From Dunaliella salina (taxonomy: Eukaryota > Chlorophyta > Chlorophyceae > Chlamydomonadales > Dunaliellaceae), in NCBI GenBank assembly GCA_002284615.2, contig MU069459.1, forward strand, positions 395,195 to 406,953: 11,759 bases of DNA. Reading direction: 5' to 3'. The notes under the pieces were generated by a model, which saw only the letters and a program-made list of their open reading frames with translations, ran no database searches and had not been told where the DNA came from. Below, one piece after another: positions 1 through 7,965 of this stretch. Position 1 is the stretch's first letter; every line of letters starts with the position of its first letter. The position numbers and the translations under genes are program-made.

Positions 1-262
1 TGCACCCCATTGAATGATACAAAAAGGGATGTGGAGGTTCCACTGGTCCCCAATGACACAGGAGGGATGAGCAGGTACCAATGATCTCTGTGTGTGTGCT
101 CTCCTGCAGGCTCCTGCACCCCATTGAATGATACAAAAAGGGATGTGGAGGTTCCACTGGTCCCCAATGACACAGAAAGGATGTGCAAGTACCAATAGTC
201 TCCTTATGTGTGCTCTCCTGCAGGCTCCTGCACACCCATGAAATACAGAGAAGTGGGAACCG
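1..262. repeat. 114-bp tandem repeat, two copies plus a decayed third
   Basis: The block starting TGCACCCCATTGAATGATAC at 1 recurs at 115 with few changes, so the period is 114 bp. A third, diverged start (TGCACACCCATGAAATAC) appears at 228 and fades by about 262. Each unit ends in a CTCTCCTGCAGGCTCCTGCA-type junction, and the GT-rich stretch (TGTGTGTGTG) in the first unit is mostly lost in the second. The left end is cut by the window edge, so the array may be longer. No gene is recognised here. Confidence 0.85.
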
Positions 263-418
263 CACCACAATCACACACAGGAGTTGTTCGAAATTCCAGG
301 ACCTCTGCTTGCAAAGATTGCACCAAGATGATAAAGGGGCCATTTGCCATGGCGGACCTGGACAAACGTCAGAAGCCCAAGGGCCTTCCAATGCAGCAGG
401 CAACAAGCATTCCTACAA

Positions 419-1170
419 GTCAGGAGCATGGCTGCGCATCAGGGGCCTTCCGCTGCGGCACGCTAGCAGCAATCCCACATGTCAGGAGCATGGATACACC
501 TCAGAAGCTTCTTGGTGGTCCACCAGAAGCACGCTAGGAGCATTCCTACATGTCAGGAGCACAGATGTGCGTCAGAAGCTTCTTGGTGCAGCGCGCTCGG
601 AGCACTCGGACATGTCAGGAGCATGGATGTACCTCAAAAGGTTTCTCGGTGCATCGCGTAAAAGGGAATTCTTACATGTCAGGAGCATGGATGTGCATCA
701 GGAACGTTCCATTGCAGCATGCTGGGAGCATTCCTGCATGCCAGGAGCATGGATACACCTCAGAGGCTTCTTGGTGGCCCACCAGAAGCACGCTAGGAGC
801 ATTCCTACATGTCAGGAGCACAGATGTGCGTCAGAAGCTTCTCGGTGCAGCGCGTCCTGAGCATTCCTACAAGTCACGAGTATGGATGTACCTCGGAAGC
901 TTCACGGTGCATCGCTTAAAAGGGAATTCTTACATGTCAGGAGCATGGATGTGCATCAGGAACGTTCCATTGCAGCATGCCGGGAGCATTCCTGCATGCC
1001 AGAAGCTTGGATACACCTCAGAAGCTTCTTGGTGGTACGCTAGGAAAATTCCTGCTCATTACGATAATGGATGTGCAACAGAAGCCTCTTGGTGCAGCGC
1101 ATTAGGAAAATCCCTACACATAAGGAGCAGCGATGCATGTCAGAGGCCTTCCATTGCGCCAGGCCTCCAG
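419..1170. repeat. 62-bp minisatellite with four-unit higher-order structure
   Basis: Units begin with GTCAGGAGCATGGAT or close variants at 419, 481, 552, 614, 678, 740, 811, 873, 936 and 998, with decayed units to about 1170. Unit lengths run 62, 71, 62, 64, 62, 71, 62, 63, 62. The 71-bp type carries an insert around CCACCAGAAGCACGC, and another type carries AAAAGGGAATTC. The order A-B-C-D repeats, so blocks starting at 481, 740 and 998 lie 259 and 258 bp apart and match better block-to-block than neighbour-to-neighbour. Two overlapping 225-codon open frames (183-860 and 550-1227) exist only because the unit is nearly stop-free in several frames. They change frame relation with each 62-bp step, so I do not call them genes. 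Confidence 0.9.
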
Positions 1171-1736
1171 CAAACGGCTTGCATAATGTGTGTGTCATGG
1201 CACGGCACACCCTGGAATGGGTACTGAGCCACCCATCCTGTTGCTGCAGGCCCTGCTGCGTGCTTCCTGTGAGCCCTATCAGATCCTTAAGGCCCACAAA
1301 TCAAGCATCTTTGACCAAAACAAACACATGAAGGCCCTGTTGCAGAGAGTATTGGTATGCCCAAATGCCAATTGAGTAGGATTGGGTAAAGAGGGTTATT
1401 GGGCACGTGGCAAAAGAGCTGAAGAGTCAAAGATCTTTTTGGGGGCCTTCATGGCCCCCTTTGGAGCCTCTTCTGTCGGGTTTTTAACCCTCTCTACAGA
1501 ACCCTTTTGTTAAGGCCTTCTGCAACCTACCAGATGCATACAAGGATCCCCCATGCCTCCTGCTGGGAGCCTCTGCGGCCTGTTGAGACACACCAAACAC
1601 AATGGCCAGCAGAACCTTCCAATTGCTCATCATCAAAAAGTGATGACTGTAAGTCATCCCAGGCATGCACTGAAGAAAGGGAGGATGAGGTGTTGCAGGT
1701 GAGCAAGGGGCATATTTTGAGGCGTTTTAGACAATT
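1171..1736. other. No gene recognised
   Basis: No open frame here has a recognisable domain or clean splice borders. The only structure seen is a perfect 7-bp hairpin at 1441-1459 (GGGGGCC, loop TTCAT, GGCCCCC) followed by TTT. It looks like a bacterial terminator but has no such meaning in a eukaryotic setting. Confidence 0.5.
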
Positions 1737-1774
1737 GGCCATTCACCGCAAAATGGGCCATTCACCGCAAAATG
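1737..1774. repeat. 19-bp perfect tandem duplication
   Basis: GGCCATTCACCGCAAAATG is present twice head to tail (1737-1755 and 1756-1774) without a mismatch, which points to a recent slippage or duplication event. Confidence 0.9.
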
Positions 1775-1776
1775 GG

Positions 1777-2590
1777 TGCCATGATGCATGTTTTGACCCA
1801 AAAGTGCCCTATGTTTTGGCTCCCAGGGAATTCTCGTGTCAAACCTGACCAGTCAGAGTGAAAAACGGGGGTATGAAAATTGGCCCCAAATCAATTCGGG
1901 CATGAGCGCGTCTGCCAGGCAAAAATGGTGCAAAACTGGAGACCAAGCATGCACAGCATGTGGCCACAATCCGAGTATGAGGAGTTGTTCAGCATGCTCC
2001 TCTGGTATGCCTGTCAAGTATATGGAGGGCCCAGGTGTGCAGGGAGTAGCTCCTGGTGACAGCTGGGTCCTAGACTACAATATTCCCCACTTGTCAGCCC
2101 GCCTAAGCGTATGCTCACTTGGAGTGCACGTGCTTGTGCACCTAAAGATGAAATTTAGAGCTCGGGAAGGGAACACATGCTGAGTTTTCAAAAATTTTCT
2201 TAAAAACTTCATTCATCCCAGCAAAAGTGTTGCTACCCCGAACAGTGCAGAGGTTGGTCTGAAAATTCCACTCGTCATCCCTGCCAAAATTGGGTGATTT
2301 CCTTGACCCTTGCCCCAGCCCCCGGACCCCCAGGAAATGCTCCTGATGAAATGCTAAATTATCGCTGTGGGTCAGGTAAGCTGAAGGAGTGGTTCCTGAG
2401 GACCCCATTCTGGCAGGGATATGCCTGATTTCTGGCCCCCCACCCTGGACCCTCCCACAGCACAAACTGAGTATGCAGAGTTGCTCACGAAGGTCAAATT
2501 CAAAGTCCTGCATGCTCAGATTTGGCGTGTTTCACTGGGGCAAGAACTCAAACCTAGATGCCTGACCTGAATATGAGTAATATATTAACT
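1777..2590. other. No gene recognised
   Basis: Open frames of 115 codons (plus, 1836-2183) and 123 codons (minus, 2142-2513) occur. Neither has a domain, a convincing start context or splice borders that I can recognise. The stretch may be decayed repeat or intergenic sequence, and I assign no function. Confidence 0.4.
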
Positions 2591-2851
2591 GTTGTCCCTT
2601 CGAAAGGGCCGCACTGTAACGGCCATAGACAGTGCGCCAGTACAAGCACAGACCTTAAGCTGATCTAAAGACCTATGCCCTTGAGGAGCCTAACTTGCTC
2701 ATACAACGACCCATGATGAGCCACCTTGGTGTCCCTTCAAAAGGGCCGCACTGCCACTAGCACAGATTAGTGCGCCAGTATCGACACGGAATGTTACAGC
2801 TGATCTTCAGACCTATGACCTTGAGGAGCCCAACCTGCTCATACAACGACC
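2591..2851. repeat. Tandem pair of a 121/124-nt unit with conserved foldable stems
   Basis: Copy 1 is 2591-2711 and copy 2 is 2728-2851, separated by 16 bp; equivalent positions are 137 bp apart. Each copy contains, in order, a CCCTT/AAGGG stem with a 3-nt loop (2596-2608; 2733-2745), a CGCACT...AGTGCG stem (2610-2636; 2747-2774), a GAGC/GCTC stem with a 7-nt loop near the 3' end, and a shared TGCTCATACAACGACC tail. In copy 1 the ends GTTGT (2591-2595) and ACAAC (2703-2707) can pair and close the unit; in copy 2 one of these pairs is lost. Differences between copies fall mainly in loops and in the central linker. This fits a structured non-coding RNA or a hairpin-rich satellite. No tRNA, 5S or snoRNA signature was found. 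Confidence 0.75.
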
Positions 2852-3015
2852 ATTCGAGACTCACATTCAGGCCCCAAAAGGTCCCGGACAGGGACACATT
2901 CAGGGGCTTCACCTTCCATGCAGCAACTTACATTCCAGATGCGGAAGATGGACTCCAGCTTGAAGGCCTGTGCCTCAGCAAGCTCATGCACCTTCACCCC
3001 CCTCGGCGAGGAGTT

Positions 3016-3150
3016 TCAGCACACTCCAGCACATTCCATCATACATGCATTCCAGCACATGCCAGCACATTCCAGCACATTCCAGCACAGTCACACAAAC
3101 ACCCAAGCCAAAAATAGCGGTCCAGCGCATTCCAGCACATCCTGGCGCAT
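3016..3150. repeat. 10-bp CATTCCAGCA minisatellite
   Basis: CATTCCAGCA and variants recur through this stretch, with perfect adjacent copies around 3065-3086 and looser copies (CATGCCAGCA, GCATTCCAGC) on both sides. The overlapping open frames rich in His, Ser, Thr, Pro and Ala are products of the repeat, so no gene is called. Confidence 0.8.
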
Positions 3151-3213
3151 TCCAGTAGCGACACTCGCCTTCCCATCAGGTGGCAGCTGCAGCCGCACAG
3201 CTGCTCTGTGCCA

Positions 3214-3243
3214 GGTTACAAGGTTACAAGGTTACAAGGTAAT
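3214..3243. repeat. 8-bp GGTTACAA tandem
   Basis: GGTTACAA occurs three times head to tail (3214, 3222, 3230) followed by a partial copy. It lies just downstream, in minus-strand sense, of the candidate donor of the proline-rich exon, so it is probably intronic or in the trailing sequence. Confidence 0.9.
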
Positions 3244-3295
3244 AAGGCCTCCAGTCAAAACGACTGACTGGCTGCTCTGGCCGCGCCAGGCCTAC

Positions 3296-4256
3296 CTTTT
3301 TGAGGTGGGAGGTCCCATTTGACTCAACAGCCTCTTCAGGGATGATTGCTGGAGCAGGCGGAGGAGGGGGAAAGGGTACTGCAGGTGGCGCTGGTGGGGG
3401 CGATGCAAAACGAGCTGCTGCCTCAGCTGTTGGGTTTGTGTGTGGGGCTCGGGCCATAGGTGCATCAGGTGGAGCTGGTGGAGAGGACAATACACAGTGT
3501 TCCCCTGTCTCCGCTGCTGCGTCTTTGCGCAGGAAGTGGTCCATGGGTGCATGAGGTGCTGGTAGAGTGGGGAATGTACGGTGAGCTGCTGTCTCCACTG
3601 CTGGGTTTGTGTGTGGGGCATGTGGTGCAGCTGGTTGGGGTGGCAAGGCTAATTGAGCTGCTGTCCCTGCTGGGTCTGTGTACGCAGTGGAAGGGCGAGC
3701 TGCCAAGTACATGTGTGGTGAGTGTGTGGTGGTTGTATGGTGCGTGTGCGTCGTAGCGGGAGTGTGCTTCGAAAGATCAGAAAGCGTGGCGGAGTTGCTG
3801 GCGTGGGACGCAAGCGCCGAGGGGCTGGGAGGGGAAGAGGATGGGGGAGTGGCTCTCAAAATTGGTGCAGGAGGGGCAGATGGTGCAGAGGTTCCTGGAG
3901 CGTTCGGAGGACGTGGCATCACATCCTGGCGCACAGGGTTAATCGAGCTCAGCCTGGGGATTTGCGGCAGCATGGGGGACACTGGCGGTGAGGTGAAATC
4001 CCCGTGCCCTGGTGCGAGCACAGGGGGTGCTGGAGATGTGCAGCGGCTTCCACTGCCCTGCGCCTCTTTGGTGTGGCTTGGGTGTGGCTTTGCTGCTGGA
4101 GTCACGCTGCAGCTCCCGTCGACCGCGGCCTGCGGGGGTGGCGGCCTTGTGGTAACTGCATCAGCTGCTGTCTTGGGGTCAGGAGCAGGGTCGGGGGGTG
4201 CAGGGAATGGAAGCCGCTGGAGGTGGTTTGTGGGGGGCTTTTGCGCGTCGCCATAG
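3296..4256 (-). CDS. Candidate exon of a Pro/Ala/Ser-rich disordered protein
   Basis: I do not recognise the protein. A minus-strand frame stays open from 4627 to a stop at 3224. I take the exon as 4256-3296 because it starts after a pyrimidine-rich acceptor (TGTTTTCCTCCAG) and ends at AAAAAG|GTAGGC, giving 961 nt and about 320 codons. GC content rises across this block relative to its surroundings. The product is low-complexity, with runs such as PPPPP, PAPPD and PPAPP, scattered His and Thr, and almost no hydrophobic segments, so it is probably an unstructured, wall-like or scaffold-type region. Toward the 3' end a 26-30-residue motif repeats about four times (APHTNP followed by AAE/ETAA and a Pro-rich tail). 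Neither a start codon nor other exons are identified. If the donor were ignored, the frame would run 24 more codons. Other frames in this block are also long because the stop density is low, so the coding status is probable, not proven. Confidence 0.45.
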
Positions 4257-5040
4257 CTGGAGGAAAACAGCGAAGCGTCACGCAGGCAGGGCAACCTGCG
4301 GCACAGCTCCTGCAGGTAAGGCGACACCACAGCCAGATATGTTTTGCCCACTGTGAAGCCTGTCTGCACATGTGCAGTTGGTAGCTGGAGGGAATAGCGG
4401 TGTGTCACGCAAGCAGGGCAACGCGCGGCACAGCTCCTGCAGACTGAGGCAACACCAATACCAAATCTGCGCGGTGCACAGTGCAACCTGCCAGCGCACG
4501 TGCAGTTGGTAGCTGGAGGGAATAGCGGTGTGTTATGCAAGCAGGGCAACGTGTGGCACAGCTCCAGCAGACCGAGGCAACAAAAATACCAAATCTGTGC
4601 GGTGCACAGTGCAAGCTGTCCGCACACGTGTATTTGGTAGCTGGAGGAAACAGTGGCACGTCACATCAGCAGGGCGAAACATATCACAGCTCCTGCAGAC
4701 AAGAGCCACACCACAGCCGGTCTGCTTGGCTCTGCGCTTAGAAGCCTGCCTGCACATGTGTAGTCGGTAGCAGGAGGAAACAGCAATGCGTCACACGCCA
4801 TGCATATGTAAGAAGAGTGACACGGGGCACAGCCCCTGCAGACGAGAGCAACACCACAGCCAGATCTGCTCCGCGCACAATGAATGTGAAGCCTGCCTGC
4901 ACACGTGCAGTTGGTAGCTGGAGGAAATAGAGGCGTGTCACGTCAGCAGGGCGACGCGCGCCACAGCGCCTGCAGACAAGAGCAACACCACATCCAGGTT
5001 TCACGGCTCAGTGCAGCAAAGCTCTCCAGCACATGTGCAG
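4257..5040. repeat. Six-copy, about 130-bp minisatellite carrying a splice-acceptor motif
   Basis: The marker CACAGCTCCTGCAG or a close variant occurs at 4302, 4429, 4557, 4685, 4828 and 4962, giving periods of 127, 128, 128, 143 and 134 bp. Each unit also has a GCAGGGC box, a CACATGTGCAG-like box and GTAGCTGGAGG. On the minus strand the last box reads (C/T)CCTCCAGCTACC, a pyrimidine tract plus AG. It is kept in five of six copies and reads CCTCCTGC in the copy near 4768. The copy nearest 4257 forms the candidate acceptor of the proline-rich exon. Open frames here do not stay in one frame between units, so the array itself is unlikely to encode protein. Confidence 0.85.
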
Positions 5041-5042
5041 TG

Positions 5043-5203
5043 GAGCCCACAGTGGAGCCTTCCCTGAAAGTGAAGCTCACATTGATACCCACGGTAGAGC
5101 CTCCTTTTACAGTGAAGTCCAAAGTGAAGCCCCCTTTTACAATAAAGCCCATAATAAAGCCTTCCTTTACAGTGGATCCCCCAGTGAAGCTCACAGTGAA
5201 GCC
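5043..5203 (+). repeat. 30-bp (10-codon) tandem repeat
   Basis: Three 30-bp units lie at 5101-5130, 5131-5160 and 5161-5190, with a partial unit after them and more diverged units before. The core is CCTTTTACAGTGAAG with AGTGAAGC at the end. Because 30 is a multiple of three, one plus-strand frame reads a steady 10-residue motif (PPFTVKSKVK, PPFTIKPIIK, PSFTVDPPVK) and then stops shortly after 5203. It could be the end of a repetitive protein or simply a minisatellite that happens to keep frame. No start codon or splice border was secured. Confidence 0.7.
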
Positions 5204-5397
5204 TTAATTTACATTGGAGCCTGCCTGCACTTTAAGCCTTTCTTTTTCAGACCCGCCAAGCGGCTGCCGAAGCTTGGTGTATCAGTGTGGCATGCACAAG
5301 TCCAGAGTGCAGTGCTGAGAAGTGTGCCAGGCATTTGCTAAAGTACACCGCTGAAGAACAAATGCTGTAGGTTGACAGCATCAGTTGTTTGTAGCGG

Positions 5398-5533
5398 TGC
5401 ATGCATGCGTGCATGCATACATGCACTCATACATAAATCATACATACATACATGCATGCATGCATGCATACATACATACACACATAAATACATACATACA
5501 TACATACATACATACATACATACATACATACAT

Positions 5534-5573
<40 letters not shown>

Positions 5574-5637
5574 ACAAACATATATGCATGCATACACACA
5601 TACATACATACATACATACATACATACATACATACAT

Positions 5638-5702
<65 letters not shown>

Positions 5703-5804
5703 CATACCTCCATACGTACGTACGTACATACATACATACATACATACATACATACATACATACATACATACATACATACATGCATACATACATACATATA
5801 TACA
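5398..5804. repeat. Compound CATA/CATG/CA microsatellite
   Basis: About 400 bp is built of long (CATA)n tracts broken by (CA)n, (CATG)n and a short (CGTA)n interval near 5715. None of these units creates a stop codon in any of six frames. This explains overlapping frames that read as endless HTYI on the plus strand and MYVC on the minus strand. The CATG and CA stretches alternate purine and pyrimidine and are of the kind that can adopt Z-DNA. Confidence 0.97.
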
Positions 5805-6660
5805 GAGTTCACCTGAAAATTTGTAAGCATTTACTAGTCCACAACTCAAGAGTTTTGACACCATTTCATGGTGAGGTGAGGTTTTTGATCCCCAGCAATC
5901 CACTGTTGATGTTCATGGATAGAAAAATCGAGCCAAAAGTGGTGAAATGGGGGATCAAGTCATCTGTACCATACAAAACCACCCATGCAGGCTGTTGTCC
6001 ATGCCCAGGATTAAAGTTTGTACCACAAACCCCAAGCATTTGCAAGCTGTTACTTTAAAGCTGGAGACGTCTGGGCCCTTACTGCACTTAAGGAGCTGGT
6101 TACGGAAGAAGGAAAACAGCATTTAAGCCCAGTGCATCCATCTGCAGCTCAACTGCAACTGATTGCTCCTCCTAACGTCCAAAATTTGCTTTGTTGTGAA
6201 CCTCAGTCGTGCTGCTGCTTGCACAAAGGCATGCAGGCGTTTGTCAGTGATTACTGTGCCTTGTGCTTAGTGCCATGGCTGAGTCCTTCCCCTGTCAGAT
6301 CCAGCTCATCAACTCAGGCTCCAAGGGCTGCTTGCACGTCATACTGTGCTGCTTGATGATTTGAGGGGTTCACTGGGCTCTAGGAGGTTCATCCAACCCT
6401 TGCACTTTAGAGCACATGCACCTCAGGGAAGCAAGCTTTCCTGGCAGCTCCTCAGAAATGATGATGCCACATCTTTGCTTGTTGTCCTTATACTGGGTAG
6501 ACTGCTTTAGCTTTGCAAGCAGCTTCTACCATTTATGGTGCCCAGATGTGCCTGTTTCCCATACCCAACCATAAAAGAATGGCCAATTTCAGGGATATTT
6601 GATAAAATTGACTATAATCTGACGAACATTTATACCTTCAGAATCGAAATCGCGCCTGAC
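5805..6660. other. No gene recognised
   Basis: A 112-codon plus-strand frame (6018-6356) overlaps a minus-strand frame that runs about 56 codons without a stop (roughly 6530-6363). Neither has a domain I can identify nor good splice borders. The minus-strand exons expected downstream of 7412 could lie here, but I could not place one with confidence. Confidence 0.4.
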
Positions 6661-6690
6661 CTCAGGAACTCAGCGCCCTGAGTTTCTGAG
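6661..6690. repeat. 13-bp inverted repeat (hairpin)
   Basis: CTCAGGAACTCAG (6661-6673) is followed by a 4-nt loop (CGCC) and CTGAGTTTCTGAG (6678-6690). Twelve of 13 positions pair, and the odd one becomes a G-U wobble in RNA. It sits next to a perfect 14-bp palindrome ATATACTAGTATAT at 6723-6736 and just ahead of the second large microsatellite. Confidence 0.85.
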
Positions 6691-6766
6691 TTCAAAACTG
6701 TACACTACATACACGACCTTCCATATACTAGTATATAGTAAGTATACAGTATATGACCTCGTACCC

Positions 6767-6895
6767 TATACATACATACATACATAAATACATACATACA
6801 TACATACATACATGCATACATACATACATACATGCATGCATGCATGCATACATACACTCATACATGCATGCACGCATGCATGCACGCAAATACGT

Positions 6896-6931
<36 letters not shown>
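6767..6931. repeat. Second compound CATA/CATG/CA microsatellite
   Basis: (CATA)n with interspersed CATGCATG blocks is followed by an uninterrupted (CA)15-type tract at about 6899-6930. The composition and order match the tract at 5398-5804 on the same strand. Open frames crossing it (plus HTYI, minus VCVC/MYVC) are produced by the repeat. Confidence 0.97.
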
Positions 6932-7202
6932 GGCAGGGTCCCTCAGGAGGACTTGCAAGGGTGGGCAAGTGCCTCTGAAACACATGCTCGCATGGTGACT
7001 GCTAAGCCCATCCTTATTCCAGCAGAGGCCCCCATAAGGTGAGGTGTTGCGTGGGGCTACAGGCAACCTTTTGGGTCCAATTGTATCACATGAAGTATGT
7101 AACATGGAGGGGCAGACCAAAATCAAGAAGTTTTGGCAGATTGGATCAACAGAGAGCGCTGCGCTAAGCACCATCCCAAGCTCTCAGTGAAATTTTTTAA
7201 TA
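6932..7202. other. No gene recognised; probable intron or downstream sequence
   Basis: A minus-strand frame open through here (part of 7174-6728) has possible AG acceptors, but none gives a phase-0 continuation of the upstream exon without an early stop. The sequence shows no recognisable motif. Confidence 0.35.
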
Positions 7203-7418
7203 AACACTGCTTCACAATCCACCTTAACACTGCTTCACTTTAGCCATGCTTACCACAATCATGCTTCACTTGTTGATAAACACTGCTTCACTTTAGCCAC
7301 GCTTACCATAATCATGCTTCACTTTCTGATAAACTCTGCTTCACTTAAGCCACGCTTACCATAATCATGCTTCACTTTTAAAAAACACTGCTTCACTTTA
7401 GCCATGCTTACCACAATC
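7203..7418. repeat. 53-bp tandem repeat that multiplies a 5' splice site
   Basis: Units beginning AACACTGCTTCACTTTAGCC lie at 7226, 7279, 7332 and 7384 (periods 53, 53, 52), with a partial unit at 7203. Each full unit contains, on the minus strand, the 5' splice-site string ATTGTG|GTAAGC or ATTATG|GTAAGC. The GTAAGC sites lie at 7248-7253, 7301-7306, 7354-7359 and 7406-7411. The copy at 7406-7411 is the donor of the exon 7543-7412, so the array grows out of the exon border into the intron. Copies 1 and 4 share GTAAGCATG; copies 2 and 3 share GTAAGCGTG. Confidence 0.9.
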
Positions 7419-7543
7419 ACAAGCGCCCAGCCAAGTGCTGCTTGCGCGCCAAACAACAGGAAGGTCCAGTTTGTGAGGTACGTCAGCCACCCCGGGCTCA
7501 GGCCATCGTAATCATTCGTCGCGACATGAGCAGGTGCGGCTGC
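7412..7543 (-). CDS. Exon of a Rolling-stone-like multi-pass membrane protein
   Basis: The exon is 132 nt and 44 codons, phase 0 at both ends. It is bounded by GACTGTTTGCAG|GCAGCC at 7544/7543 and GATTGTG|GTAAGC at 7412/7411, with a possible branch site (TGTGACTG) just upstream. It encodes a polar segment (ATNDYDGLSPG) and then WLTYLTNWTFLLFGAQAALG leading into WALVIV, a clear membrane helix. The YLTNWTF box matches in style the conserved Y-x-x-(Q/N)-W-T-F motif at the start of a helix in plant and algal Rolling-stone-like/FAR-17a-like transmembrane proteins. I infer it is the third recognised exon of the minus-strand gene and follows 11127-11044 in frame. The family function is poorly defined, so only membrane location is inferred. 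The exon call is strong; the family call is moderate. Confidence 0.7.
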
Positions 7544-7544
7544 C

Positions 7545-7965
7545 TGCAAACAGTCACAATGAGCAACGCATGAGAGGCACGGAAGAGCTGAGAGACTGAA
7601 TCTGAGGTGCATGCATACATGTGGGGAATATGTATGTTAGAGAGCAATGGACTCGACAATAGCCAAATTAAGGTTCAGCCTGATCCAGCAAGGCTGGCAA
7701 TGCAAGCAGGCTAAGCAGTCAAATCACCTGACTGAAGGCCAAAACCCCATGTAAAGTGAATTAAAGCAAATAGTGAGCAATGCATGAGAGGAATGGAAAG
7801 CTGGGAGGCTGAAGTTGAGGTGCATGCATGCATGTGTGGAGCAGGTAGGAGACAGCACAGCAATGGATGTAGGCGCAATGGTCACGCTCTGGTTCAATCT
7901 GATATTGGAATTATTTTGGGAGCAGCAACGTGACGGCAATGTAGGCAGCGGTTATTGGCCTTGGA
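7545..7965. repeat. Degenerate 215-bp tandem duplication next to the acceptor
   Basis: The block around 7546-7629 (GCAAACA... TGAGCAACGCATGAGAGG ... GAGGTGCATGCAT) recurs at about 7762-7841 (GCAAATAGTGAGCAATGCATGAGAGG ... GAGGTGCATGCAT), roughly 215 bp away. Weaker similarity continues through AGCAATGGA and GGTTCA(G/A)(C/T)CTGAT further right. On the minus strand, the copy nearer the exon contains the working TTTGCAG acceptor. In the other copy the same place reads TTTGCTTT and lacks AG. Confidence 0.7.

Noticed and set aside
419..1170. Possible CRISPR array (regular repeats about 62 bp apart)
   Set aside because: Whole units are similar, with no conserved-repeat/variable-spacer pattern, no leader and no cas genes. 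The sequence is also eukaryotic in character.
183..1227. Two overlapping 225-codon plus-strand frames that look like a repetitive protein
   Set aside because: They lie in the 62-bp minisatellite, whose unit is almost stop-free in several frames. The same unit is read in different frames in turn, and no domain or start context supports coding.
1441..1462. GC hairpin followed by T-run resembling a rho-independent terminator
   Set aside because: The window has spliced-gene features and no bacterial gene structure. The T-run is only three bases, so no terminator role is supported.
5338..5903. Overlapping long frames on both strands reading HTYI or MYVC
   Set aside because: CATA and CA units contain no stop codon in any frame, so these frames are a direct product of the microsatellite.
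6363..6530. Minus-strand frame open for about 56 codons with coding-like residues
   Set aside because: It is flanked by stops without clear splice borders. Its length is not exceptional and it does not resemble the expected next helix of the membrane protein.
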